A stretch of DNA of 64,000 nt, taken from positions 77,220-141,219 of the forward strand of contig JAPUFC010000093.1 in NCBI GenBank assembly GCA_027492275.1. The letters are read 5' to 3'. This document shows positions 1-10,522 of the stretch, piece by piece. Under the pieces are notes generated by a model. It ran no database searches. It was not told the origin of the DNA and worked only from the letters and a program-made list of their open reading frames with translations. Positions within the stretch are counted from its first letter, which is position 1. Each line of letters starts with the position of its first letter. The DNA comes from Mesorhizobium sp. Lineage in GTDB: Bacteria; Pseudomonadota; Alphaproteobacteria; Rhizobiales; Rhizobiaceae. Made by a program: the position numbers and the translations under genes.

Positions 1-92
1 GCCTGTTCGCCCTGCTCACCTCGACCGAGGACAAGGCCGAGGCCGCCCGCGCCTTCAAGGAGAAGCGGCAGCCCAAATTCACCGGCGAATGA
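1..92 (+). CDS. Enoyl-CoA hydratase/isomerase, C-terminal end (partial)
   Basis: Only the last 29 codons are present, in the frame that starts at base 3 and stops with TGA at 90-92. The tail reads S-T-E-D-K-A-E-A-A-R-A-F and ends K-E-K-R-Q-P-K-F-T-G-E. This is the usual C-terminal signature of crotonase-superfamily enoyl-CoA hydratases, whose last helix ends in a K-R-x-P-x-F-x-G motif. The thiolase gene starts 49 bases later on the same strand, which fits a beta-oxidation pair. The assignment rests on this short tail plus context, so the precise crotonase subtype is open. Confidence 0.55.
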   Translation, partial: LFALLTSTEDKAEAARAFKEKRQPKFTGE

Positions 93-141
93 TTTTCGCC
101 GCCCGGCAGCGGGCGGCGAGTGCATGCAGAAGGAAGAAAAG

Positions 142-1314
<1,173 letters not shown>

Positions 1315-1337
1315 ACGGCGCGGGAAGGGAGAGAGCG

Positions 1338-2339
<1,002 letters not shown>

Positions 2340-2402
2340 GCCGCAAGGCGGTTTCAGGAAGCGAGCGGCGGCTTTCGCCCGGAATTGCCTCGGCCGACGG
2401 CC

Positions 2403-3287
2403 TCAGCCGGTCGCGACGCGGCCGGCCTGCACGGCGAACTGCTTCAGGTCGTCGACGATCTCCTCGACGCGCTCCTGCCGGTACTGGCCGGAGAACATGG
2501 TCGCCGTGACGGCCATGATCGGCCGGCCGTCCCGGTCGAAGATGGGCACGGCCATGGAGACGGTTCCCATGGCGAAGTTCTCGCGGTCCATGGCGTAGCC
2601 CTTCTCGCGCGTTTCCTTCGCCTGCGCGAGGAAGTCGTCGAAACTCAGCGGCCGATCCCAGCGGATTTCGTTGAAGCGGCGCTTGAGAACCGTCTTCGGC
2701 TCGTCGCTGAAGGCGGCGAAGACGCGGCCCGTCGCGCCCATCAGGATCGGCAGGCGCTGGCCGACCTGCATCTGGATGCGCATGGCGTTGCGCGTCAGCG
2801 CGCTGAGGATCAGCACCTTGCGCTCTTCCGATACCGGCTGCCACAGCGTCACCGTGACGCCGTGCTCATGCGCGATCCGCTCCATGGCCGGCCGCAGCGA
2901 GCCGATGTCGCCGCCCAGCGCCGTCGCGCCCTTGGCGATCTCCATGATGCCGAGGCTGAGCGAATAGGTCTTGCTGACGGCGTCAAAGTGGACGAAGTCC
3001 TCCATCGCCAGCGTGCGCAGGATGTTGAAGCTGGTGGAGGTGTTGAGCTTGGTGTCCTTGGCGATGCGCGAGACGCCGACGGGCACCCGCGACTCCGCGA
3101 GATAGCGCAGGATCTTGATGGCCCCGGCTACCGCGCCGACCACCTTTCCCGGGGCGGAATCGTCGCCATTGCCGCGCCTGTCCTGCCGCTGGCCCGGCTC
3201 GGCCGCCGCCTTGCGGCGCGGCGCCGCCGTCTTCGCGGCGTTTGCCGGCGCAACGTCTTCCATTTCGGACTTTTGGGTCCTTGCCAT
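2403..3287 (-). CDS. IclR-family transcriptional regulator
   Basis: A 294-residue regulator. Residues 1-45 are a low-complexity basic/Ala-rich extension. Residues about 50-110 form the winged helix-turn-helix, with A-I-K-I-L-R-Y-L and the recognition-helix stretch T-S-F-N-I-L-R-T-L. Residues 125-290 form the GAF-like effector domain, with G-A-T-G-R-V-F-A-A-F. IclR proteins are dimers or tetramers that repress or activate catabolic operons in response to a pathway metabolite. The gene is transcribed alone. A single copy of the island's 16-bp palindrome sits 61-76 bases upstream of its start, which suggests autoregulation. It is the only regulator in the island and so the best candidate to bind all the paired operators listed below. 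The long N-terminal extension could mean a later true start. Confidence 0.92.
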   Translation of the reverse strand: MARTQKSEMEDVAPANAAKTAAPRRKAAAEPGQRQDRRGNGDDSAPGKVVGAVAGAIKILRYLAESRVPVGVSRIAKDTKLNTSTSFNILRTLAMEDFVHFDAVSKTYSLSLGIMEIAKGATALGGDIGSLRPAMERIAHEHGVTVTLWQPVSEERKVLILSALTRNAMRIQMQVGQRLPILMGATGRVFAAFSDEPKTVLKRRFNEIRWDRPLSFDDFLAQAKETREKGYAMDRENFAMGTVSMAVPIFDRDGRPIMAVTATMFSGQYRQERVEEIVDDLKQFAVQAGRVATG

Positions 3288-3347
3288 CGATCATTCCATT
3301 CGCTGTCTAAGGTGCGCGGGATTCGCGCGTTTCCTTATCACACATCC

Positions 3348-3363
3348 ATTCGGCATGGAGAAT
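3348..3363. promoter_or_regulatory. Single copy of the island operator upstream of iclR
   Basis: ATTCG-GCATGG-AGAAT, an imperfect 5+6+5 palindrome, lies 61 bases upstream of the iclR start codon. It matches the 16-bp element found in pairs at five other intergenic regions of the island. No good second copy was found 19 bases away on either side, so this is a solo site. Inference: it is the autoregulatory operator of the IclR protein. Confidence 0.6.
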
Positions 3364-3441
3364 ATCGCATGGAATTTTGTGCGCCGCCTGGAAAGCGGTT
3401 GGAAGCGGGTTGTCGCCCGGCTGCAACGCCCGCGCCGACAG

Positions 3442-4185
3442 TCAGCGGGTGCCGGTGGTGAAGCCGCCGTCGCAGATGAACTCCGCTCCGGTCGAATAGG
3501 CGCTCTCCTCGCAGGCGAGGAACAGCACGAGTTTCGCGACATCCGCCGCCGTGCCGGGGCGGTTGACGAGCTGGTTCCGGGTGAACGCCGCCATGCCGGG
3601 ATCGTCGTAGCGGTCGCGGATCATGTCGGTCGCCACCAGTCCGGGATGCACGGAATTGACCCTGATCCCGTATTCGGCGAACTCGATCGCGGCCACCTTG
3701 GTCATGCCGCGCACGCCGAACTTGCTGCCGACATAGGCGACATGCCCGGCCGCCGCCTTGAAGCCGGCGGTGGACGAGATGTTGACGATCGAGCCTCCGG
3801 TCGTCTTCATCAGCCGCACCGCCGCCTTCATGCCGAGGAAGACGCCGCGCTGGTTGACCGCGAAGACGCGGTCGAATTCCTCCACGCTGCAATCCTCGAT
3901 GCGGCTTCGGCGCAGGATACCGGCATTGTTGACCAGCACGTCGAGCCGGCCGAAAGCCGCCTGCGTGGCGTCGACCGCCGCGTTCCACGAGGCCTCGTCG
4001 GTCACGTCGAGCGCCACGAAGCGCGCGCGCTCGCCGAGGTCCCGCGCCAGCGCCTCGCCATCCTCGGCCAGCACGTCGCCGATGACGACGCGCGCGCCCT
4101 CGCGCACGAAGAGTCTGGCCTCCTCCGCGCCCTGTCCGCGCGCGCCGCCGCTGATCAGCGCCACCTTTCCGTCGAGCCGTCCCAT
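3442..4185 (-). CDS. SDR-family NAD(P)-dependent oxidoreductase
   Basis: A 247-residue classical short-chain dehydrogenase/reductase. The cofactor loop is S-G-G-A-R-G-Q-G (residues 12-19). The structural N-N-A-G motif is at 86-89, the catalytic serine is near 138 (N-I-S-S-T), and the Y-x-x-x-K pair is Tyr151/Lys155. The start is set by GGGAGG seven bases upstream. It is the last gene of the leftward unit aldehyde dehydrogenase - esterase - SDR, starting 16 bases after the esterase stop. A role oxidising a ring or side-chain hydroxyl of the island's substrate is inferred; the substrate and NAD/NADP preference are not determined. Confidence 0.92.
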   Translation of the reverse strand: MGRLDGKVALISGGARGQGAEEARLFVREGARVVIGDVLAEDGEALARDLGERARFVALDVTDEASWNAAVDATQAAFGRLDVLVNNAGILRRSRIEDCSVEEFDRVFAVNQRGVFLGMKAAVRLMKTTGGSIVNISSTAGFKAAAGHVAYVGSKFGVRGMTKVAAIEFAEYGIRVNSVHPGLVATDMIRDRYDDPGMAAFTRNQLVNRPGTAADVAKLVLFLACEESAYSTGAEFICDGGFTTGTR

Positions 4186-4201
4186 TCCGTCCTCCCGGTT
4201 T

Positions 4202-5140
4202 TCAGATCGTTAGTTCGGCGCGCAGGAAAGCGGCCATGGAAGCGATCGCCCGGCGTCCCGTGGGGGTGGCCATGCCGGCCGTGGCGAAACCGTGCATCTG
4301 GCCGGGATAGTGCTCGTGGACGAGCCGCACGCGCGCGGCGGCGAGCCGCGCGGCATAGGCGAGCCCCTCGTCGCACAGCGGGTCGATGCCGGCCGTGACG
4401 AGGTGGCAGGGGGCGACGCCATCCAGCCTGGCCGCCGTCAGCGGCGACGCCCGCCAATCGCGGGGATCGTGGTTCCCGCCCAGATAGTGCGCGCGGAACC
4501 AGCGCATGGTCGCTCCGTTCACGGCCAGCCCCTCCATGTCCAGCCCGTGCGAGGGCTGGCCGAGCGACAGGTCGAGGACCGGATAGGTGAGGAGCTGGGC
4601 GCGGATCGCGGGCAGCGCGCCGTCCCGCGACAGCAGCGCCATCACCGCCGTGAAATTCCCGCCCGCGCTATCGCCGCCGACCGCGAGCCGGTCCGCGTCG
4701 AGATCCAGGACGCCGGCCTGCGCGTGCACGAAGCGCAGCGCCGCCATCGCGTCCTCCAGTCCAGCCGGATAGCGGTGTTCGGGCGCCAGCCGATAGTCCA
4801 CCGCCGCGACCGCCACGCCGGCCTCCATGGCGAGCGCGCGGCAGAACGCGTCATGCGTGTCGAGATCGCCGACGACGAAGCCGCCGCCGTGGCAGAAGAC
4901 GAGACAGGGCAGGGCCCCGTCCGTCGCGATGGGGCGGTAGAGGCGGAGGGTCAGCGCTCCCGCCGGACCGTCGAAGGCAAGGTCGCGCACGACGCCGACC
5001 GGCCGCTTCGGCACGGCCGCCCTGGCGCGCAAGTCGACCAGCAGCGCCCGCGCCGCCTGCGGCGTCAGGCTCTCGAAGCGCGGCAGCCGCGCCGCGCGCA
5101 GGGCGGCGAACGTCGCCGCCGCGTCCTCGTCGAACGTCAT
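4202..5140 (-). CDS. Alpha/beta hydrolase, hormone-sensitive-lipase type esterase
   Basis: A 312-residue alpha/beta-hydrolase fold-3 protein (HSL family). The oxyanion motif H-G-G-G is at 84-87. The nucleophile elbow G-D-S-A-G holds Ser158, and the remaining triad is Asp253 (G-I-D-P-L) and His283 (Q-M-H-G-F). It hydrolyses carboxylic esters or lactones in the cytoplasm. The frame is open far upstream into the aldehyde dehydrogenase, but the ATG at 5140 begins the family-like N-terminus and follows GGGGAGGACC. It sits between the aldehyde dehydrogenase and an SDR in one leftward unit. With a Baeyer-Villiger monooxygenase in the same regulon, it is the natural candidate to open the resulting ester or lactone (inference). 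Confidence 0.92.
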   Translation of the reverse strand: MTFDEDAAATFAALRAARLPRFESLTPQAARALLVDLRARAAVPKRPVGVVRDLAFDGPAGALTLRLYRPIATDGALPCLVFCHGGGFVVGDLDTHDAFCRALAMEAGVAVAAVDYRLAPEHRYPAGLEDAMAALRFVHAQAGVLDLDADRLAVGGDSAGGNFTAVMALLSRDGALPAIRAQLLTYPVLDLSLGQPSHGLDMEGLAVNGATMRWFRAHYLGGNHDPRDWRASPLTAARLDGVAPCHLVTAGIDPLCDEGLAYAARLAAARVRLVHEHYPGQMHGFATAGMATPTGRRAIASMAAFLRAELTI

Positions 5141-5169
5141 GCCGGTCCTCCCCGGTCGGCCCGTCGCGC

Positions 5170-6669
5170 TCAGGCCGTCTTGATCCACACCGCCTTGGTG
5201 TTGAGGTAGGCGTCCAGGGATTCGCGCCCGGATTCGCGGCCGTAACCGCTCATCTTGTAGCCGCCGAAGGGAACGGCCGGGTCTGTCGGGCCGTAGCAGT
5301 TGACCCACACCGTGCCCGCCTGGATCGAGCGGGCGAGGCTGTGCGCCTTGCCGACGTCGCGCGTCCACACGCCGCTGCCCAGCCCGAACATCGTGTCGTT
5401 GGCGCGGCGCACCAGATCGTCCATGTCCTCGAACGGTATCGCCACCACCACCGGTCCGAAAATCTCCTCCCGCGCGATCCTCATGTTTTCATCGACATTG
5501 GTGAACACCGTCGGCGGCACGTAGAAGCCGTCGGCGTAAGCGCCCTCCGTGAGACGGCTCCCGCCCGAGATCGCGGTCGCGCCTTCCGCGACGCCGCTCT
5601 CCAGATAGCCGCTCACGCGCTGCAACTGGGTGTTCGACACCAGCGGCCCGAGCTGCGTCTGCGGATCGAGCCCGTAGCCGACCTTGAGGCTCCTGCCGTA
5701 TTCGGCGACCCGGTGGACGAACTCCTCGTAGATTTTCTTCTCCACGAACAGCCGCGTGCCGGCCATGCAGATCTGGCCTGAATTGCCGAACACGCCCATG
5801 CCGGCGCCCGGCACCGCCGCGTCGAGGTCGGCGTCGGCGAAGACGATGTCGGGCGACTTGCCGCCGAGCTCCATCGTCAGCCGCTTCAGATTGCCGGCCG
5901 ACGCCTGGATGATCTTCTGCCCGGTCGCCGTCGAGCCGGTGAAAGAGATCTTGTTGACGCCGCCATGCGTCGTCAGCGCCGCGCCCGCCGTGTGCCCGTA
6001 GCCGGTGACGATGTTGACGACGCCGGCCGGGAAACCTGCCTCCACGATCAGCTCGCCGAGCCGCAGCGCCGACAGCGGCGATTCCTCGGAGGGCTTCAGC
6101 ACCGTGGTGCAGCCCGTCGCCAGCGCCGTGGCGAGCTTCCAGATCGCCGAGGTGACTGGGCCGTTCCACGGAATGATCGCGCCGACGACGCCCACCGGCT
6201 CCTTCAGCGTGTAGGAGACGAACTCGCCGCCGAGCATGGAATTGTCGGTGGTCTCGCCATGGATCATCGTCGCCGCGCCGGCATAGTAGCGCAGCAGACC
6301 GAGCGCGCGGCGCTTGCGCGGCACGACGAAGGAGATGGGCGCGCCCATGTCCAGCACGTCGAGCTCGGCCAGCTCCTGCCAGTGCCTGTCCACCAGCTCG
6401 GCGAGCTTGAGCAGCAGCTCCTGCCGCTCATAGGGCTTCACCTTCCGCCACGGTCCGTCGAAGGCGCGCCGCGACGATGCCACGGCGCGGTCGATGTCCT
6501 CCGCGCCGCCTTCCGCCACATGCGCGAGCACCTTGCCCGTGCCGGGATCGATGGTGGCGAAGGTCTGGCCCGACGCCGCCTCCACCCACTGATTGTCGAT
6601 CAGCAGGCGTTTCGGCCTGCCGTCGAGATAGGGGTGGCGCGCAGCCTGGGACTGGATGGCGATGGTCAT
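5170..6669 (-). CDS. NAD(P)-dependent aldehyde dehydrogenase
   Basis: A 499-residue class-3-fold aldehyde dehydrogenase oxidising an aldehyde to a carboxylate. Catalytic residues are visible: Asn179 in I-P-W-N-G, Glu277 in M-E-L-G-G-K-S-P, and Cys311 in S-G-Q-I-C-M-A-G. The frame extends further upstream, but ATG 6669 has GGAGG five bases before it and gives the normal family length. It is the first gene of a leftward unit with the esterase (29-base gap) and SDR. The promoter region 6670-6809 is shared with a divergent SDR and carries a paired operator. It probably oxidises the omega-hydroxy product released by lactone hydrolysis once it has become an aldehyde (inference). Confidence 0.93.
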   Translation of the reverse strand: MTIAIQSQAARHPYLDGRPKRLLIDNQWVEAASGQTFATIDPGTGKVLAHVAEGGAEDIDRAVASSRRAFDGPWRKVKPYERQELLLKLAELVDRHWQELAELDVLDMGAPISFVVPRKRRALGLLRYYAGAATMIHGETTDNSMLGGEFVSYTLKEPVGVVGAIIPWNGPVTSAIWKLATALATGCTTVLKPSEESPLSALRLGELIVEAGFPAGVVNIVTGYGHTAGAALTTHGGVNKISFTGSTATGQKIIQASAGNLKRLTMELGGKSPDIVFADADLDAAVPGAGMGVFGNSGQICMAGTRLFVEKKIYEEFVHRVAEYGRSLKVGYGLDPQTQLGPLVSNTQLQRVSGYLESGVAEGATAISGGSRLTEGAYADGFYVPPTVFTNVDENMRIAREEIFGPVVVAIPFEDMDDLVRRANDTMFGLGSGVWTRDVGKAHSLARSIQAGTVWVNCYGPTDPAVPFGGYKMSGYGRESGRESLDAYLNTKAVWIKTA

Positions 6670-6742
6670 GGTGTCCTCCGCTCCGGACCTGCGGCAATCG
6701 CAGGTCCCTGAACCGGGCATCCGCTCCTCCACCCGGTCGTTC

Positions 6743-6777
6743 ATTCTACATGCAGACTATCATTCTATCATCAGAAT
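6743..6777. promoter_or_regulatory. Paired island operator, divergent aldehyde dehydrogenase / SDR promoters
   Basis: Two 16-bp palindromes with a 3-bp linker: ATTCT-ACATGC-AGACT (6743-6758), then ATTCT-ATCATC-AGAAT (6762-6777). The second has perfect half-sites. The pair is 74 bases from the aldehyde dehydrogenase start on the left and 33 bases from the SDR start on the right, so one protein bound here could control both directions. The 19-bp period is the same as at the other five pairs. Confidence 0.7.
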
Positions 6778-6809
6778 GCTATAGGAAATCGCATCGGGAG
6801 GAGGCCGGC

Positions 6810-7544
6810 ATGCGATTGAATGGCAAGGTGGCGCTGGTCACGGGCGGCGCGTCCGGCATCGGCCTGGCGGCCGTGCGGCGCTTCGAGGCGGAAGGCGCGA
6901 GCGTGGTCGCCGCCGACATCCGGCCGGATGGGCCGGCGCGCACGCCGACGCTGCTTCCCGTCACGCTCGACGTCGCCGACGAGCAGGGCTGGATATCGGC
7001 CGTCGCGGCGGCGGAAGCGGAATTCGGCCGGCTCGACATCCTCGTCAACAATGCCGGCATCGGCGTGCCCGGTCCGATCGTCGATCTCAGCCTCGCCGAC
7101 TGGCGCAGGGTCATGGCGGTCAACCTGGACGGCGTCTTCCTCGGCATCAAGTATGCCGTGCCGGCGATGAGGCGGGCGGGCGGCGGCGCGATCGTCAACG
7201 TCTCCTCCATGCTCGGTCACGTCGCGGTGGCGGGCGCCGCCGCCTATTGCGCCTCCAAGGGCGGGGTCGCCCTGCTGACCAAGGCCGCCGCGCTGGAATT
7301 GGCGGCCGACGGCGGCAATATCCGCGTCAACTCCGTCCATCCCGGCTATGTCGAGACGCCCCTGCTGCAAGGCAGCCTCGACAGAAATCCGGCGCGGCGG
7401 GAAAAGATCACCGCCCAGACGCCCATCGGCCATCTCGGCCGTGTCGACGACGTGGCCTCGGCCATCCTCTACCTTGCCTCGGACGAAGCCGCCTTCGTCA
7501 CCGGCGCGGGGCTGGTGGTCGACGGAGGCTACACGGCGCAGTAG
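6810..7544 (+). CDS. SDR-family NAD(P)-dependent oxidoreductase
   Basis: A 244-residue classical SDR. It has the cofactor motif T-G-G-A-S-G-I-G, L-V-N-N-A-G, the serine block N-V-S-S-M, and Y-C-A-S-K-G with the catalytic Tyr/Lys. The C-terminal V-D-G-G-Y is typical. The start ATG follows GGGAGGAGG. It is transcribed alone, divergently from the aldehyde dehydrogenase unit, and stops 7 bases before a convergent SnoaL-like gene. It is 3-oxoacyl-reductase or hydroxysteroid-dehydrogenase-like by general pattern; the real substrate cannot be read from sequence. Confidence 0.92.
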   Translation: MRLNGKVALVTGGASGIGLAAVRRFEAEGASVVAADIRPDGPARTPTLLPVTLDVADEQGWISAVAAAEAEFGRLDILVNNAGIGVPGPIVDLSLADWRRVMAVNLDGVFLGIKYAVPAMRRAGGGAIVNVSSMLGHVAVAGAAAYCASKGGVALLTKAAALELAADGGNIRVNSVHPGYVETPLLQGSLDRNPARREKITAQTPIGHLGRVDDVASAILYLASDEAAFVTGAGLVVDGGYTAQ

Positions 7545-7551
7545 CAGTCTT

Positions 7552-8034
7552 CTAACGCGCGGGCGGCGGCGCGATGCCCTCGGGCAGCGTGTAGCCCGGC
7601 CGCACCGAGATGCGCCGCGAGAAGCGCCAGAGCCCGTCCGCGTCCTTCACGAAATCGGCGTGATACCGACCGGCGAACGGGAACTCGTTTCCCGACGGCC
7701 TGGCGTGCACGACGATGAAGTCCCACCAGGCCTTCGCCCGGCCGCCATCCACGTCGATCACCGGCGCGGCGCTGAAATGCACCACGCCGCCGCTTTCCAT
7801 CATGCGCCGCTCGACGCCCTCGATCGCCGCGACGATCGCGTCCCGCCCGACGATCTTGGAAATCTCATGCCCGCCCGGCAGATGATGGCCGGGGATCGAC
7901 CAGAACTCGGCGTCCGGGGTGAACAGGTCGCTCCACTCCGCGAAGCGCAGGCTGTCCATGAGCTGCGAATAGAGGATGATGACGCGCCTGATCTTCTCGA
8001 TCTCGACCAGCGTGTCCGGCGTGATCTCAGCCAT
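7552..8034 (-). CDS. SnoaL-like / NTF2-fold protein (polyketide-cyclase or dehydratase type)
   Basis: A 160-residue single-domain NTF2-like protein. It begins with a helix containing E-I-E-K-I-R-R-V-I-I-L-Y-S and the D-L-F-T-P-D-A block common to SnoaL_4-like dehydratases, isomerases and ring-hydroxylating-dioxygenase-beta-like folds. A strand with G-R-Y-H-A-D-F-V-K follows. No catalytic motif is unique enough to name a reaction. It is the last gene of the SBP-livH-livM-livG-livF unit and overlaps livF by 8 bases, so it is made together with the transporter. A steroid-isomerase-like, dehydratase-like or hydrolase-like step is possible. Confidence 0.8.
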   Translation of the reverse strand: MAEITPDTLVEIEKIRRVIILYSQLMDSLRFAEWSDLFTPDAEFWSIPGHHLPGGHEISKIVGRDAIVAAIEGVERRMMESGGVVHFSAAPVIDVDGGRAKAWWDFIVVHARPSGNEFPFAGRYHADFVKDADGLWRFSRRISVRPGYTLPEGIAPPPAR

Positions 8035-8761
8035 TGGCGGCCTTTCGCCTTGGCGTTTCGCCGAAGAAGTAGTGCGACAGCAGGGCGGGGTCGCGCAGCG
8101 TGGCGGGCGCTCCCGAGAAGACGACGCGCCCCATCGCCATGATGATCACGCGGTCGGCGACGCCGAGCGCGAACTCGACGTTCTGCTCGACCATCAGGAT
8201 GCCGATGCCGGCCTGCCGGTTGAGCCGCCTGATCTCCTCGCCGATCCGCTTCACCACCACGGGCGCCAGCCCGATCGATGGTTCGTCCATCATCAGCATC
8301 TTCGGCTTCGACATCAGCCCGCGGATGATCGCCACGATCTGCTGCTGCCCGCCCGACAGCGCGCCGGCATTGATGCCCATGCGCTCGCCCACCTCGGGGA
8401 AGAATTTCGCCCATTCGGCGATGTCCCTCCCGATGCCGGCCGTGTCGGAGCGGGTGAAGGCGCCGAGCTCGAGGTTCTCGCGCACGCTCATCGAGGTGAA
8501 CAGCCGGCGGCCCTGCGGCACCAGCGTCACGCCGGCGTCGACCACCTGCCGGGGCGATTTGCCGCCGAAGTCCCGGCCGTCGATGGACAGAATGCCTTCG
8601 GACGGCGCGTTGAGCCCGGCTATGGTGTTCAGCACCGTGCTCTTGCCCGCGCCGTTGGGGCCGATCAGCACGACGATCTCGTCCAGCCCCGCCTTCAGCG
8701 TCGCGCCGCGCAGCGCGTGCACATGGCCGAAGCGGACGTGGAGTTCACTGGTTTCCAGCAA
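8027..8761 (-). CDS. Branched-chain amino acid-type ABC transporter ATPase, LivF-like (transporter 1)
   Basis: A 244-residue ABC ATPase. Walker A is G-P-N-G-A-G-K-S-T (near residue 34), Q-loop V-P-Q-G-R-R-L-F, signature L-S-G-G-Q-Q-Q, Walker B L-M-M-D-E-P-S. The LivF-type switch V-E-Q-N replaces the histidine found in LivG. The start codon is TTG at 8761, giving the expected N-terminus L-E-T-S-E-L-H-V-R and overlapping the upstream ATPase gene by 17 bases. It couples ATP hydrolysis to import through the LivH/LivM channel encoded just upstream. The substrate is probably not an amino acid, given the catabolic context (inference). Confidence 0.93.
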   Translation of the reverse strand: MLETSELHVRFGHVHALRGATLKAGLDEIVVLIGPNGAGKSTVLNTIAGLNAPSEGILSIDGRDFGGKSPRQVVDAGVTLVPQGRRLFTSMSVRENLELGAFTRSDTAGIGRDIAEWAKFFPEVGERMGINAGALSGGQQQIVAIIRGLMSKPKMLMMDEPSIGLAPVVVKRIGEEIRRLNRQAGIGILMVEQNVEFALGVADRVIIMAMGRVVFSGAPATLRDPALLSHYFFGETPRRKAANG

Positions 8762-9479
8762 CGACGTCGCTCCCGAAATAGGCCGCCCGCACGTCGGATC
8801 GCGACAGGATTTCGTCGCTCAGCCCCTCGCCGAGGATCTCGCCCGACGCGAAGACGGTGACGCGGTCGCACAGCGGCAGAAGCAGGCTCATGTCGTGCTC
8901 GACCATCACCGCGCCGATGCCCTCGTCGCGCAGGGTCAGCAGCATGTCCGTCACCTGCGCCGCGATCACGCGGTTGAGGCCAGCGAAGGGCTCGTCGAGC
9001 AGCAGCAGCCTGGGTTTCAGCACCAGCGCCAGCACCATGCCGAGCATGCGGCACTGGCCCCAGGACAGGTCGCCGGCCATCTGGCCGAGCGTGTGGTGCG
9101 GCAGCCCGGCGCGATCCATCGCCTGCACCAGCGCCGCCTCGCCGAGGTCCGGCGCACCGTGCTGGATCAGCGCGAATTTCAGGTTCTCGCGCACCGTCAG
9201 GCCGGGAAAGACCATCTTTTCCTGGAAGGTTCGCACCAGCCCGCGCTTGGCGCGCCTGCCGGGGGCGAGCGTGGTGATGTCGCTTCCGTCCCAGAACACG
9301 CGGCCCGCCGTCGGCTTCAGGAAGCCGGTGACGACGTTGAAGAAGGTGGTCTTGCCCGAGCCGTTCGGTCCGATCAGCCCGACGATCTCGCCCGGCTCGA
9401 TGGCGAAGTCGACGGGGCCGAGCGCGCGCACCCCGCCGAAATGCTTGGTCAGTCTCTCGGTTCGCAGCAGCTTGCTCAT
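8745..9479 (-). CDS. Branched-chain amino acid-type ABC transporter ATPase, LivG-like (transporter 1)
   Basis: A 244-residue ABC ATPase. Walker A is G-P-N-G-S-G-K-T-T, Walker B L-L-L-L-D-E-P-F-A-G-L, and the switch histidine is in V-E-H-D-M. The signature motif is L-S-W-G-Q instead of the usual L-S-Y/G-G-Q, a mild divergence. The start ATG at 9477-9479 overlaps the livM stop in an ATGA arrangement, which implies translational coupling. It is the partner of the LivF-like ATPase downstream; together they energise transporter 1. Confidence 0.93.
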   Translation of the reverse strand: MSKLLRTERLTKHFGGVRALGPVDFAIEPGEIVGLIGPNGSGKTTFFNVVTGFLKPTAGRVFWDGSDITTLAPGRRAKRGLVRTFQEKMVFPGLTVRENLKFALIQHGAPDLGEAALVQAMDRAGLPHHTLGQMAGDLSWGQCRMLGMVLALVLKPRLLLLDEPFAGLNRVIAAQVTDMLLTLRDEGIGAVMVEHDMSLLLPLCDRVTVFASGEILGEGLSDEILSRSDVRAAYFGSDVVAGNQ

Positions 9480-10522
9480 GCCTTGTTCGGCAGGTCGCTG
9501 ACCTGCGCCTGTCCCTTGTCCGCCGCTTCGGTCCCTGCGTTCGGCTTGGCGCGCGGCGCGACGAGGTTCTGGATGATGCTGAGGATGCCGTTCGGCGCGA
9601 CCAGGATCATCACGATCAGCACGACGCCGAAGCCGATCAGGTTCCACACCGGCGGCAGGCCGAGGAACTCCGACAGGAAGAAATAGAGGAAGGCGCCGAC
9701 GGCGGGTCCAAGCAGATAGGTCTTGCCGCCCAGGAGCACGATCATCAGGAAGATGATCGACGCCTGCGCGGTGAACAGGTTGGGTTCGATGAAGCGCACC
9801 TGGTAGAGGTAGAGGTGTCCCGCCAGCCCCGCCACCGCGCCCGATATGGCGAAGGCGTAGATGCGGTTCAGCGTGACGTTGACGCCGAGCGAAGCGGCCA
9901 GCGGCGCGTTCTCGCGCATGCCGCGCAGCGTCGTGCCCCAGCGGCTGCGCATGATGAGGAGCAGCACGAGCAGCACCGCCGTGCCGATCAGCACGATCAG
10001 CGTGAAATATTCGCCCCGGTTCGCCAGCCGCAGGCCTAGCAGCACCTGCTTTCCCGGTTGCGCGGAAATCCCTTCCTGTCCGCCCGTCAGCCACTCGATG
10101 CGTCTCTGGACCACGGCGATCACCTCGCCGATGGCGAAGGTCAGGATGACGAAATAATGTCCCTGCGTCCTCAGGCTGGGCAGCGCCACCAGCGCGCCGG
10201 AGACGAGGCCGACGAGGACCGCGACGGGCATCGCCGCCAGAAAGCTCAGGCCGAAGAACTTCGCCGTGATCGCGCCGGCATATCCGCCGAGGCCGAAGAC
10301 CGCCGCATGCGCCATGGAGAGCTGACCGCTCTGCCCCCACAGGAAGCCGAGCCCGGAGCCGGCGATGGCGAAGATAACCGCCGAGGTGGCGAGGCTGACC
10401 ACATGGTTGGTCGGGCCGGCATAGGGCAGCAGCGCCAGCGCCACGCCCAGCGCCAGCACGCCGAGATAGGGCAGCGCGCTCCGCCCGCCCTTTGCCGGAA
10501 CGGAGGGGGCGGAGGCGCTCAA
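9476..10522 (-). CDS. Branched-chain amino acid-type ABC transporter permease, LivM-like (transporter 1)
   Basis: A 348-residue polytopic inner-membrane permease. It has about nine hydrophobic segments and the LivM landmarks G-Q-L-S-M-A-H-A-A-V-F-G-L-G-G-Y-A-G and G-G-Q-E-G-I. The start is TTG (10520-10522), which overlaps the livH stop as TTGA. The frame continues upstream inside livH, but without family similarity. It forms the channel with LivH. The C-terminal tail after about residue 315 is hydrophilic. Confidence 0.92.
   Translation of the reverse strand: MSASAPSVPAKGGRSALPYLGVLALGVALALLPYAGPTNHVVSLATSAVIFAIAGSGLGFLWGQSGQLSMAHAAVFGLGGYAGAITAKFFGLSFLAAMPVAVLVGLVSGALVALPSLRTQGHYFVILTFAIGEVIAVVQRRIEWLTGGQEGISAQPGKQVLLGLRLANRGEYFTLIVLIGTAVLLVLLLIMRSRWGTTLRGMRENAPLAASLGVNVTLNRIYAFAISGAVAGLAGHLYLYQVRFIEPNLFTAQASIIFLMIVLLGGKTYLLGPAVGAFLYFFLSEFLGLPPVWNLIGFGVVLIVMILVAPNGILSIIQNLVAPRAKPNAGTEAADKGQAQVSDLPNKA

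Noticed and set aside
3298..3313. Second operator copy ATTCG-CTGTCT-AAGGT upstream of iclR
   Set aside because: Only the left half matches and it is 50 bases from the good copy, not 19.
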